Assembly (NCBI GenBank): GCA_945888375.1
Contig: CAMCZZ010000003.1
Coordinates: 124,001 to 188,000 of the forward strand
Direction of reading: 5' to 3'
DNA from: Akkermansia muciniphila
GTDB lineage: Bacteria > Verrucomicrobiota > Verrucomicrobiia > Opitutales > Opitutaceae
DNA length: 64,000 nucleotides
Part shown: piece by piece, positions 1 through 8,371 of the stretch
Layout: each line of letters opens with the position of its first letter
Position numbering within the stretch: position 1 is the stretch's first letter
Made by a program: the position numbers and the translations under genes
Notes under the pieces: model-generated
Seen by the model: only the letters and a program-made list of their open reading frames with translations
Told to the model about the DNA's origin: nothing
The model's database searches: none

Positions 1-324
1 AGGGGTCGCGGCAGTGCCGTCATGGGGGACCCAAGCGGGAAAATTGAGGAGACCAGTGCCAGCGGTGAAAAAACCAGAGCGGGCGTTCTGGGCGCGGTAT
101 ACGCCACCATCTTCCGCGGAAGGGGTAGTGGTTCCCGAATAATTAGAAGTGACCGAAGTGACGGTGGTGAAATTTTCCGGATCGGTGGAAGGAGCACCAG
201 ACCCCACAAACTGACCGAAATTCCATCCAGCGATGAGCTCGACGGAATTTGCACCCGCACGCATGGTGGCGGAGAAAAATACGAAGAGACTGATCAGGTA
301 AGCGAAAAGCGCAGGGAATTTCAT
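1..324 (-). CDS. PEP-CTERM family secreted protein paralog, 3' part beyond window
   Basis: The reading frame opens with ATG at 324 and stays open to base 1, giving 108 residues; the C-terminus lies outside the window. It starts with a signal peptide (MKFPALFAYLISLFVFFSAT) followed by VELIAGWNFGQFVGSGAPST. That block is nearly identical to the start of the next two genes upstream, and downstream segments such as SVTSNYSGTT and EDGGVYRA also match the neighbour at 417-1241. It is therefore the third member of a tandem paralog trio. A PEP-CTERM tail is expected from the paralogs but cannot be seen. The function is unknown; a surface or matrix role is inferred from the family. Confidence 0.8.
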   Translation of the reverse strand, partial: MKFPALFAYLISLFVFFSATMRAGANSVELIAGWNFGQFVGSGAPSTDPENFTTVTSVTSNYSGTTTPSAEDGGVYRAQNARSGFFTAGTGLLNFPAWVPHDGTAATP

Positions 325-355
325 TGAATTAACTAAATGAGCCGGGAGGAATAAA

Positions 356-385
356 TGGCCGTCGACCGATGCGGATCGACGGCCA
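356..385 (-). terminator. Rho-independent-type terminator after the second PEP-CTERM gene
   Basis: A 10-bp perfect stem, TGGCCGTCGA/TCGACGGCCA, is followed on the minus strand by TTTATT. It lies 31 bases after the stop of the 417-1241 gene and 31 bases before the start of the partial gene, so these two paralogs are probably separate transcripts. Confidence 0.6.
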
Positions 386-416
386 AAGCGAGTCTATATT
401 ATTAAGAACCCAGTAT

Positions 417-1241
417 TCAGGCGCGACGGCGGCGGAGGCCGGCGGTGGCAAGGCCGAAGAAGGCCGCGATGATTGCGTAGGAGGAGGGCTCGGGGATGGC
501 GCTCACGGCAACACCGTTGATTTGGAGATGGTCGATCGTGATATCGCCAGTGACACGGCCGGTGAGCGTAGCGTTGCTTTGACCGTAAAAAGATACGGGC
601 AAATCAATGCTGAAGCCTGCAGCGTTAGCAGAGCTGGTGGTCACACTGCCCAAGGAGCTGCCATTAAAGAACCACTCGATGGAAGCGGACGCACCCGTGT
701 TTTTGTAAGCGGCTACGGTCAGGTTAGAATCATTCGTCTGGGTGAAATCGGCCGGAGCATAATCACCAAAGCCAACGGTGTTTAGGCTAACGGTAAAATC
801 GGTAACTCCATTGCCAGCGGTAAAACGGAGCTGGGCGTTGTTGTCGTCACCGTTAAAAATGGTAACACCATTGACGTTGTCACCGTTCGCGGCTTCGATA
901 GAAAAAACTTCGAAAACCGTGACGCCACCAGGCGTCACGGTAGTGCCCATATGCGGGTCCCAAGCGGCAAAATCGAGCACGCCAGTGCCGGACGTAAAAA
1001 ATCCAGAGCCGGAGTTTCCAGCACGGTAAACGCCACCATCCTCGGGAGAGGGGCGGGTTGTTCCAGAGAAGTTAGAGGTTACCGATGTGACCAGGTTGTA
1101 GTTTGCGGGATCGGTAGAGGGTGCACCAGCACCTACAAACTGACCGAAGTTCCAACCGGCGATGAGTTTGACTTGAGCCGTGGCGCTGGAGGCAACGGTG
1201 AGAGCACAGATAGCTGTGGTGAGGACAATAGATTTATTCAT
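417..1241 (-). CDS. PEP-CTERM sorting domain-containing secreted protein
   Basis: A 274-residue protein with a signal peptide (MNKSIVLTTAICALTVASSATA) and a C-terminal PEP-CTERM signal: IPEPSS, a hydrophobic helix, then GLRRRRA. PEP-CTERM proteins are exported and processed by an exosortase at the membrane; no exosortase is in this window. The mature part begins VKLIAGWNFGQFVGAGAPST, shared almost word for word with both neighbours. The rest is Thr/Asn/Gly-rich and probably all-beta. The block V[F/Y]xxGD..NAQLRF, then a carbohydrate-module-like segment, recurs in the next gene. Substrate and role are not recognisable. Base composition is markedly A+T-richer than genes beyond 7.4 kb. Confidence 0.85.
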   Translation of the reverse strand: MNKSIVLTTAICALTVASSATAQVKLIAGWNFGQFVGAGAPSTDPANYNLVTSVTSNFSGTTRPSPEDGGVYRAGNSGSGFFTSGTGVLDFAAWDPHMGTTVTPGGVTVFEVFSIEAANGDNVNGVTIFNGDDNNAQLRFTAGNGVTDFTVSLNTVGFGDYAPADFTQTNDSNLTVAAYKNTGASASIEWFFNGSSLGSVTTSSANAAGFSIDLPVSFYGQSNATLTGRVTGDITIDHLQINGVAVSAIPEPSSYAIIAAFFGLATAGLRRRRA

Positions 1242-1329
1242 AGTAGTAGTATTTTGTCGGGAAAAAAACCCCGAACACCTTTTTCGGCGCAGGGGGAAGA
1301 AAATTGAGTTTAATAGTTGATGGAAGAAA

Positions 1330-2139
1330 TCAACGGCGGCGGCGGCTAGCTACAACGGCCAAGGCACCTAAACCGGCAAAAGCGGCGAAAACAGACGGCT
1401 CTGGAACAGGAACCGCGTTGATTACGACGTTGTCGAAGCTGATGTTGGCGCCAGCGCTCAGACGTGCCACAAGGGTGGAGCTAGCTTTATTGTAGAATCC
1501 GGTGGGCAGATTCAACGCGTAGCGCTCCTCGGTGCCAGAGACCGTTACGACTCCAACCGAGCTACCTTGATGAAAGAACTCAACCGAACCGCTTCCGTAG
1601 GCAGCGAAGCTGAAATTCTCATCGTTATTTTGAGAATAGGACGCATCGTCATAGTCGTAAAACCCGAGAGTGCTTGCCGAGATGGCAAAATCATTCTGGG
1701 TTCCGTTCTGGTTGAAGCGGAGCTGAAAATTGTAAATCTGCCCAGCATTGAAATCGTTGTTATAGACGAGCTGGCCATTGATAGAGCTGTAGTCTTCCGG
1801 ATTGTTGTTTACAGTAACACCATCCGCATCAACAGTTCCCGTCATAGTCCAAACGTCGGAACCATTGGTTCCGTCCCACGAAATAACACCGGTGCCAGCA
1901 CTAAAAACGGTGTTAAGCTGATCCGTGGCTTTTTCATAGCCGCTTGTGCCTACACCAGGGCGCTGGGTGAGGGTAAAGTTTGATGGTATGGAACCTACAT
2001 CGGTATAAGCGGTGCCAAGTGTGGTAGGTGAGCCAGCTCCGACGAACTGGCCGAAATTCCAACCAGCCACTAACTGCACTTCTGCATGAACAGCAAGGGG
2101 AGCTAAGGCGATAGCAAGTATTTTATAAATATTTTTCAT
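1330..2139 (-). CDS. PEP-CTERM sorting domain-containing secreted protein
   Basis: A 269-residue paralog of the 417-1241 product. The signal peptide ends in VHA and the mature part starts EVQLVAGWNFGQFVGAGSPT. The middle has NFQLRFNQNGTQNDFAIS, parallel to AQLRFTAGNGVTDFTVS in the neighbour. The tail VPVPEPSVFAAFAGLGALAV followed by ASRRRR is a clear PEP-CTERM signal. It is the first gene of the tandem trio in the direction of transcription and follows the terminator after the beta-helix gene. The function is unknown; the protein is probably displayed or released at the cell surface. Confidence 0.85.
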   Translation of the reverse strand: MKNIYKILAIALAPLAVHAEVQLVAGWNFGQFVGAGSPTTLGTAYTDVGSIPSNFTLTQRPGVGTSGYEKATDQLNTVFSAGTGVISWDGTNGSDVWTMTGTVDADGVTVNNNPEDYSSINGQLVYNNDFNAGQIYNFQLRFNQNGTQNDFAISASTLGFYDYDDASYSQNNDENFSFAAYGSGSVEFFHQGSSVGVVTVSGTEERYALNLPTGFYNKASSTLVARLSAGANISFDNVVINAVPVPEPSVFAAFAGLGALAVVASRRRR

Positions 2140-2147
2140 TGTAAAAG

Positions 2148-2173
2148 TGGCCCTCAGGTATATCTGAGGGCCA
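2148..2173 (-). terminator. Intrinsic terminator after the beta-helix gene
   Basis: A perfect 10-bp stem, TGGCCCTCAG/CTGAGGGCCA, with a 6-base loop sits just past the stop codon at 2187. It is followed on the minus strand by CTTTTAC. It ends the TonB-receptor/beta-helix unit and overlaps the leader of the next paralog. Confidence 0.6.
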
Positions 2174-2186
2174 AATATTAACTCAA

Positions 2187-3917
2187 TTAATCAACCAAAA
2201 GCTTGATGCCGTTGGTGTTAGCTTTATTAAGGGCAGTCCAACCAGTGGTCCACAGGGTGGTAGCGGCGGAGTTGAAGGCGCCGCGGTAAGGTGTAGTAAC
2301 CGCGGGATACTTAACATAAGCTGCGGCTTGGGTTACACCAGTAGCTCCGATGTTGGGGGAACCAGGACCAGCTCCTGGACGTGGGTTGAAGCCGGAGGCA
2401 GCAATGGTGGGGACGAGCAAGTCAGCACTGTTGGTGCTGTTTGAGGTGGTAGGATAGATCGCAGCCAACACATTGCTGAGGCCAGCGACACCCGTGCCCG
2501 TGTTGGAATGGGGAATGAAGCTAGTCGCAACGCCGGCGAAGGGAGAGCCAGCGGAAGGTGTGGCGGTGAAGGTGGTAGACACGTTAGGGAACTTGTTGAT
2601 CGTGGTGTTGCGGATGTTGATCAAGCGATCAGCATAGCTCTGTTGCACGAAGGGCGACGGCGCAACAGCGGCAGTGGTGTCAACATTAATGCCGTAGGTG
2701 CTGGTTTGATCGTTACCGGAGATGATACTATTAACGATCTCACCGCGGAAGCCACGGCGAATATTGACACCACCCTTGAAATTAGCTTGAGCAGCAGCTA
2801 CTTGCACGGTTGCATTGTAAACTACCGTGTTTTGGAAGGGTTTACCATCCGTGGTCGCTTGATTTCCGCTTTCGTTGGCATCATCGCCATCGAATTCGAA
2901 GCCGGTTGAATCAGATGACAGATTGGTGCTGGCACCCTTGAGGCCATGACCAGCAACGTAGATGAACTGGGCGGTGCCGCGATGACCTTGGTCTACGTCA
3001 AAAGCGTCATCTTCGACGAAAGAGATGACGGCATAATTGACATTCACGGTGCCACCGAAGATCTCGATGCCGTCGTCGGAATTGCAGTAGATCTCGATGT
3101 TGCGGACGGTGGTGTTGCGACCGACGCCGGCCAGGGTGAGACCGTTGAGCTCTTTGTTGGTGGTCAGCTCGAAGCCGCCGTGGCGAAGGGACACATAGTT
3201 GAGGCTGCCGGAGCTGTCATCGTCATTCACGAAATCAGCAACGTCGGTGTAGTTGGTGCCGTCGTAGGTGTGGGTGATCTTGCCGTATTCGTTAAAGAAG
3301 GTGGTGTTTTGACCCTCTAGATAGGCGATACCATCGATTCGAGTGTTGTTTGCGCCGCCGATACCGTCGGTGATGCTGTCCGCACGAGCATTGTGGGAAG
3401 CATTTCCGAGAAGCACGAGGCTACCCCAAAGTTGGGAGTTGCTCACGCCGGCGGAATTGACCGGAGCCAGTGGCGTGTTGATGGGATCTTGATCGAGGAA
3501 GTTGTTGAGGCCAGCTGCGGCAGTCCACCGATCAGGAACACCGTCACTGCCTGCATCATAACGGAGGCCATTGGCGGCGCCGCCAGCCATTTTGCCGGCG
3601 TCAAGCGCGGCGGTAGTAAACACAACCGGGGTAGAAGCAGTGCCGCGGGCTTGGATCTTTGAACCGCGAGCGATGATCAGGGTGCCTGGGTCAGTCGCGC
3701 CAACGCCACTCTTTGGCTGGCCACGCACTAGAACACCGGGGGCGATATCCAGAGTGGCACCGTCGGTCACGTAGATGATGCCCTCAATGATGTAGGGGCT
3801 ACCAGCGGTGGTCCACTGGGTGTTGGTGGAAATGTTGCTGCTGATGACGGTTTGCGCGAAGAGTGCGCAAGCCGGGACGGCCAGAAGGCCCGAGAGGGCA
3901 AGGAGTTGCTTTTTCAT
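2187..3917 (-). CDS. Secreted right-handed beta-helix-like protein paired with a TonB-dependent receptor
   Basis: A 576-residue protein with a signal peptide (MKKQLLALSGLLAVPACALFAQ). The N-terminal part reads IEGIIYVTDGATLDIAPGVL and GTLIIARGSKIQARGTASTP, the stacked-strand pattern of a family of outer-surface beta-helix proteins that often sit next to TonB receptors. The middle has repeated N-x-x-I/V turns such as VRNIEIYCNSDDGIEIFGGT and an acidic DDDAFDVDQGHRG-like segment that could bind calcium. There is no PEP-CTERM tail. It lies 51 bases after the receptor gene with no strong terminator between, so co-transcription is likely. It may act as a surface accessory to the receptor; the ligand is unknown. 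Confidence 0.7.
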   Translation of the reverse strand: MKKQLLALSGLLAVPACALFAQTVISSNISTNTQWTTAGSPYIIEGIIYVTDGATLDIAPGVLVRGQPKSGVGATDPGTLIIARGSKIQARGTASTPVVFTTAALDAGKMAGGAANGLRYDAGSDGVPDRWTAAAGLNNFLDQDPINTPLAPVNSAGVSNSQLWGSLVLLGNASHNARADSITDGIGGANNTRIDGIAYLEGQNTTFFNEYGKITHTYDGTNYTDVADFVNDDDSSGSLNYVSLRHGGFELTTNKELNGLTLAGVGRNTTVRNIEIYCNSDDGIEIFGGTVNVNYAVISFVEDDAFDVDQGHRGTAQFIYVAGHGLKGASTNLSSDSTGFEFDGDDANESGNQATTDGKPFQNTVVYNATVQVAAAQANFKGGVNIRRGFRGEIVNSIISGNDQTSTYGINVDTTAAVAPSPFVQQSYADRLINIRNTTINKFPNVSTTFTATPSAGSPFAGVATSFIPHSNTGTGVAGLSNVLAAIYPTTSNSTNSADLLVPTIAASGFNPRPGAGPGSPNIGATGVTQAAAYVKYPAVTTPYRGAFNSAATTLWTTGWTALNKANTNGIKLLVD

Positions 3918-3942
3918 GGATTTGGGTTTTGTTTATTTAGCC

Positions 3943-3960
3943 TGTCCGCTTTAGCGGACA
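3943..3960 (-). other. Intercistronic hairpin between receptor and beta-helix genes
   Basis: A perfect 8-bp stem, TGTCCGCT/AGCGGACA, with a 2-base loop lies 8 bases after the receptor stop. No T-run follows in the minus direction. It may protect the receptor mRNA end or set the ratio of the two products rather than terminate fully. Confidence 0.45.
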
Positions 3961-3968
3961 AGAAAGGG

Positions 3969-6900
3969 TTAAAAATCAGCGGAAAGGGATAGGCTGTATT
4001 CTCTTCCGGAGTGGTATTTGCTCCGGATTAGTTCACTGGAGGTGCGCTCCGGATCATAAATAGTGCCGCGTTCGGGATCGGTAATGTTTTTGACGCCGAC
4101 GCGAAGTTTAAGATTCTTAGTCAACTTCTGAGTAATACCAAGGTCCACACGATGAGTGGCCCGAGTGTAGATATCATAGGAGGAGGAAGAACCGGAAGCG
4201 CCACCGCCGGCGGCGTAAAGCACATCACTGGTATAATTAAAGGCCAACGTTGCGGTCGTGCCCCAGCGTCGCTGATTCCAAGTGACATCAAAATTACCTA
4301 GCCACTCAGGTTGGTCGTAAAGCCTGCGCTCAATGGTGCTGTTTGCCTCGATCAAGTTCTGGGAGGAAAGGCTCGCCACTGAGAAAGAGTTTTCCGCGAC
4401 CGCGGCATCAATGTATGTTACATTCCCACCGACGGAAAAGTTCTCCAGAGCCTCGCTAATTATATCAAGACCACAACGAGCCTCCAGCTCTACACCATAC
4501 ATCGAAGCCTCATTGGAGTTATTCACCCAAGTCTCCAGAGAGTCAGGAGCAACGACATCGGGCAGATAAATTTTCTCAATCGGAGCGGTAATCGTTTTGG
4601 CAAAAACGCTGGCGGCCACCATTGTGACGGAAGAAGGCAACCATTCTGCGCGGAAATCGTAGTTCTTAACTTGGGAAGTCTCAAGGGCCGGATTACCCAA
4701 TACATAATCACCGGTCTCAAGACTGCGATTGAAGTAGGGACCTAGCTCGCGCATCGAAGGGCGGGCGGTGGTTTCAGAATAATTTAAACGCAGATTAACC
4801 TTCTCCTGGGGCTTGTAAACAAAACCCAAAGCTGGATGGAGGGTATCCTCGGCAAAATTTACTCTGGTGACATGTGAACTGGTCGCCACTTCGTCCGTGG
4901 TAAGGGCGGGAATGAGTTCCGTGCCAAAAACTCCTGAAAGGATGCGATGATACAACAATCCAGTGCTGTAGGGGCCAATAACATCACGACCAGCCGTTGA
5001 AATAGTTAGACGTTCAAAACGACCACCAGCGGCGAACTTTAATTTTGAGGTGATGTCTAACTCCGCTCCGAGATAACCAGCGGATAAATCACGGGATTGT
5101 TCTGTAGTTTTAGGCTGAGTGACCTGAACGAAATCCCCGTTGTTATTAGTTAGAAGCCTGTTGAAAATGGAATTGATATCCGATCCAGCAGGAACAGTGC
5201 GCTCAAATTCGGTGAGGTTTGCATCATTGGCACGGTAGAAGTCCGACTTACCCCGGTAGGAGCGATCCGTGTCTTCACGGGCACCACCAAATTTAATCTT
5301 AACGGAGCGCTCACCCGCAATTTCTGTAGGTAAAGTTAAATCAACTCGTTCTGCGGTCTGTTTTTCCTCTGTAAAAGACCAGGAGCGGAATAAATCCGGC
5401 TTGCTGGAACTAATACCTACAAACCCGGGCTGAATTCCAAAATCCTCGCCTGTGTTCAGGGAGTTTTCCCCTAATTGTTCATAGAAGGTTACCTCTGTGA
5501 CCCCAGGCTCGTTTTGGCTGGTTTCCGCAATTTGAGCAGCCCATTTGATTTCCAAATCCGACAACCCAGTGAGCGTGTGTTCGCCACCAAATTGATTCAT
5601 CAGCAATTCACGCTCGGTATAGCGCTGGCCGTTTTTGAATTTCTGAAAAGACTGCGGGTCGCCGTTAACGGGATCGGACACATCCTCGCCAACAATGTAA
5701 CTGATGCCATCTTGAGTTTGGAACTCCACGAGAGGCGAGGAACTGAAAGAGGCAAAATCGGAGCCACTGCGAGTGTAAAAAGAAGTGAATTTGAGTAGGT
5801 TTTCTTTATTAAACTCGAAGGCCAAATTTCCCACCGCATTCATGCCGACTTCTATCTCGGAAGACTCGAAATCATATGTGCTAAGACCTGGCTCCGAGGA
5901 AGTGCCTTTGCTGTAATCGGATTCCGAAACAGGTTTGCCCTTATTTGGACTGAGGTAAACGCGTTTGCGAGAACCGCTCTGGGATTTGCTGCTACGCTCC
6001 CACGCGCCGGCCACGTTTATACCAAGTCGTTTATCTCCCCAGATAAACGTTTCTCCATAACCGAGGGATACTTTGTTCCCCATAGGCAAGCCGCTACCGG
6101 GAGACACCGAGAAGTCGTGCGGTCTGGTCCAAGGCAAACCCTGACTGGGCTTGGGCAATTCACCGGGACGAGACTTAAAGCCGCTGGCAAAAAGATCATT
6201 GCGCTCATCGGGCACATCGTAAGTCGGGCCACCATCATTCACAGCGTTCTCGTTGGCCTTTAAACCAACACTGACGCTGATTTTTCGCTCCTCGGGGAAT
6301 CCTTTAGGCGTGAGATCAATCGTTCCGCCAGAACTCTCTGCCCACAAAATGGGGGCGAATGTTTTTGAAACTACCAACGTCTCAACCAAGGACGTCGGGA
6401 GAACATCTAGTTGAGGAGCTTGTTTTTCAGGATCGGGGCTCGGTATCTTCAATCCGCTTAGCGTGGTGGGCGTGTAGCGATCACTGAGACCACGGATCAC
6501 GGCAAATTGTCCCTGGACGATGGACACACCAGGCACGCGAATCAAGGACTCGGCCACATCACCGGCACCGAACTTGGCGAATTCATCCGCGCTCAAGAAG
6601 TCGATGGCCACATCGGCCTTGAGGCGTGTGTTTTGAAGATCTCCAGAACCACCCTTCACCAGCTCCCCCGTAACATCGAGGGAATCCAGCATCACGATGT
6701 CGTTGGCCGAATCGGGAGCCAGTTTGGCCGGGGGCACCGCCGTCTCGCCCTCCGCCGCCACCGTGACCGGTCCGATGCTTTGCTCGCTGAAACCGGTGCG
6801 CTTGAAAGTAAAGAGCCGCTCTCCCTCGGTCACCTCGGCCTTAAACTGACCCGAAATATCGGTCGTAACTCCAGAGGGGACGCCGTCCACCAGCACCTCG

Positions 6901-7040
6901 ACGCCCGCCAGCGGCAGGCTGGTCGTGGAGTCCACGACATTGCCTGCTACCGTTGCGGAATGTGCGACGCTGGCGGCGACGCAGACAAGCACGGCGGCGG
7001 AGGCGGAAACACGGAAGGAGCGGGAGGAAGTGCGGAACAT
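3969..7040 (-). CDS. TonB-dependent outer-membrane receptor with carboxypeptidase-regulatory-like N-domain
   Basis: A 1023-residue protein from the ATG at 7040. A TTG 48 bases upstream would add residues in front of an otherwise normal signal peptide. Order: signal peptide (about 1-29, ending VAHS), carboxypeptidase regulatory-like beta-sandwich (about 30-115), plug with DVAESLIRVPGVSIVQGQFA and RGLSDRYTPTTLSGLKIP, then a barrel including the typical P.LGFVYKPQEKVNLRLNYS and ARPSMRELGPYF segments. It ends SLSLSADF with the terminal Phe expected of an outer-membrane barrel. Such receptors import large or scarce ligands using TonB/ExbBD energy. The ligand cannot be read from the sequence. The gene is A+T-rich for this window. 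Confidence 0.9.
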   Translation of the reverse strand: MFRTSSRSFRVSASAAVLVCVAASVAHSATVAGNVVDSTTSLPLAGVEVLVDGVPSGVTTDISGQFKAEVTEGERLFTFKRTGFSEQSIGPVTVAAEGETAVPPAKLAPDSANDIVMLDSLDVTGELVKGGSGDLQNTRLKADVAIDFLSADEFAKFGAGDVAESLIRVPGVSIVQGQFAVIRGLSDRYTPTTLSGLKIPSPDPEKQAPQLDVLPTSLVETLVVSKTFAPILWAESSGGTIDLTPKGFPEERKISVSVGLKANENAVNDGGPTYDVPDERNDLFASGFKSRPGELPKPSQGLPWTRPHDFSVSPGSGLPMGNKVSLGYGETFIWGDKRLGINVAGAWERSSKSQSGSRKRVYLSPNKGKPVSESDYSKGTSSEPGLSTYDFESSEIEVGMNAVGNLAFEFNKENLLKFTSFYTRSGSDFASFSSSPLVEFQTQDGISYIVGEDVSDPVNGDPQSFQKFKNGQRYTERELLMNQFGGEHTLTGLSDLEIKWAAQIAETSQNEPGVTEVTFYEQLGENSLNTGEDFGIQPGFVGISSSKPDLFRSWSFTEEKQTAERVDLTLPTEIAGERSVKIKFGGAREDTDRSYRGKSDFYRANDANLTEFERTVPAGSDINSIFNRLLTNNNGDFVQVTQPKTTEQSRDLSAGYLGAELDITSKLKFAAGGRFERLTISTAGRDVIGPYSTGLLYHRILSGVFGTELIPALTTDEVATSSHVTRVNFAEDTLHPALGFVYKPQEKVNLRLNYSETTARPSMRELGPYFNRSLETGDYVLGNPALETSQVKNYDFRAEWLPSSVTMVAASVFAKTITAPIEKIYLPDVVAPDSLETWVNNSNEASMYGVELEARCGLDIISEALENFSVGGNVTYIDAAVAENSFSVASLSSQNLIEANSTIERRLYDQPEWLGNFDVTWNQRRWGTTATLAFNYTSDVLYAAGGGASGSSSSYDIYTRATHRVDLGITQKLTKNLKLRVGVKNITDPERGTIYDPERTSSELIRSKYHSGREYSLSLSADF

Positions 7041-7175
7041 GACGCGGGAATTTAGGTCATCGGTCTTTAAATCCTCTCCGCAAAGCAAAACCGGGAACCC
7101 CGACTAAGTATCACCCCTGCGTCACGATGGTTAAGATTGGGTTACGAAAGTCACCATTTCGTCACACGTTTACTG
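7041..7175 (-). promoter_or_regulatory. Upstream region of the TonB-receptor unit with repeated GTGACG/TAACC motifs
   Basis: Read on the minus strand, this 135-base stretch has GTGACGAAATGGTGA followed about 30 bases later by an inverted near-copy (ACCATCGTGAC). TAACCC and TTAACC repeats lie between. This is the kind of arrangement expected for an operator, but no regulator is assigned and the promoter boxes are not clear. Confidence 0.3.
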
Positions 7176-7356
7176 GGGTGTGTCTGGGAAAGAACTCGGC
7201 CCAGCGTGACCGAGAAAGGGGGGGGGCTCGGCCAAGGCGACCGAGGCGGAGGCGGCCCAGAGGGCCGTGCCGCAGAGGGCAACGCCGGCCCGGCTCCCTT
7301 TCTCGTTTCACTCGTAGAGCGAGGGCGATGGGCCGAGATCTTAACCAGACACACCC
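7176..7356. repeat. 181-bp imperfect palindromic element
   Basis: The ends are perfect inverted copies, GGGTGTGTCTGG at 7176-7187 and CCAGACACACCC at 7345-7356. Further inside, CTCGGCCCA pairs with TGGGCCGAG and GAGAAAGGG pairs with CCCTTTCTC. The centre is very G+C-rich. It contains no convincing gene. It lies between the 3' end of the FAD oxidoreductase gene and the upstream region of the receptor, at the boundary between the A+T-rich block and the G+C-rich remainder. Confidence 0.7.
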
Positions 7357-7389
7357 TAGGCCTTCGTCATTATTTTGGTTCGGGGCGCT

Positions 7390-8355
7390 CTAACTTGCCA
7401 AACGCTTGATTCTACTAACCCAGCCCTCCGCCAAGCCCGGCCCCCAGAGCGTGCCTTTTGAGCCGAGCCCATTCAAAACCCCTTCGCGGCCTTCTTGACC
7501 CGCCAACCAACCGGAGACCGGCACCCGGTCCGCCGTCGTCATCCGCCAGCCCCCCAGCACCGCGCGTTCCCGCCATTCGCAATCCGCCAGTTGGCGTCGC
7601 ACACTGGCGCGCAGAGCCTCGCGCCGCTCCAGCCGCTCGCTCTCCTCGCGGATAAAACTCGCGCCCGCCCACGCCCCACCGCCCCCGACCGGCAACACCC
7701 ACACGCCATCATGCCGCACCACCCCCGGCGGCAAGTCCCCCGCTGCACCGCCCACCGCCAGCTCCAGCGTCTCCCCGCCCACCGGCCGCAACCCTGGCAC
7801 ACGAGTCTCCGCCGCCCCGGTGCACCAGATCACCGGTCTGTTTCCGAAAGCGCCCCCTACCTCCATCTCCGCCGCATCCGGCCGAAGCGCGGCCTCACGC
7901 AGAAACCCCGTCTGCCGCCAGCGCGCCCGGCCCGCTGCGATGAGCGCCGGCAAGTCCACCCGCCACGCGCCCTCGATCCAGGCCGCATCCGCCTCCAATC
8001 CGGCCGGCGTCACCCAAGGAGCCAGCTCGCCGCGCCCGATCTTGGCACGCACTAGCCGGCCCTCCGCCTCGTCCCGCCAGACGCGCCGCACCCGCAAGTC
8101 CGTAAGCAGCGCCACCCCCCAGGCCGCCTCGATCTCCCGGTAAAATGCCTTCGCGCCCGCCGCCCGCTCCGCCCAGCCCGGCGCGACCGCCCAACGCTCT
8201 CCCGTCACCGGACTCACCAACCCCGCTCCCACCCGCGAGGCGCTCGCTTCGTGCCCGGGGTCATAGACCTCAAACTCACGCCCCGCCCTTTCCAGCGCCC
8301 AGGCGAGCAGCGTTCCCGCCAAGCCCTGGCCGGCGATGCGCACGACGCCGCTCAT
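7390..8355 (-). CDS. FAD-dependent oxidoreductase (DAO superfamily)
   Basis: A 321-residue protein from the ATG at 8355. A longer frame to 8499 runs into the preceding gene and adds an Arg-rich segment without homology. The N-terminal VRIAGQGLAGTLLAWAL has the GxGxxG dinucleotide-binding turn. ASRVGAGLVSPVTG and the C-terminal LNGLGSKGTLWGPGLA match the start and end of glycine-oxidase/MnmC-like FAD proteins. The substrate is not identifiable. It starts 17 bases after the stop of the FKBP gene, so the two are probably co-transcribed. It is cytoplasmic, with no signal peptide. Confidence is high for the superfamily and low for the reaction. Confidence 0.8.
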   Translation of the reverse strand: MSGVVRIAGQGLAGTLLAWALERAGREFEVYDPGHEASASRVGAGLVSPVTGERWAVAPGWAERAAGAKAFYREIEAAWGVALLTDLRVRRVWRDEAEGRLVRAKIGRGELAPWVTPAGLEADAAWIEGAWRVDLPALIAAGRARWRQTGFLREAALRPDAAEMEVGGAFGNRPVIWCTGAAETRVPGLRPVGGETLELAVGGAAGDLPPGVVRHDGVWVLPVGGGGAWAGASFIREESERLERREALRASVRRQLADCEWRERAVLGGWRMTTADRVPVSGWLAGQEGREGVLNGLGSKGTLWGPGLAEGWVSRIKRLAS

Positions 8356-8371
8356 TCGCCCCCGCCGGCCA

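Noticed and set aside
7127..7409. Short open frames on both strands in the 7.2-kb gap
   Set aside because: They lie inside the palindromic element, are Arg/Gly/Pro-rich and lack a start context or homology.
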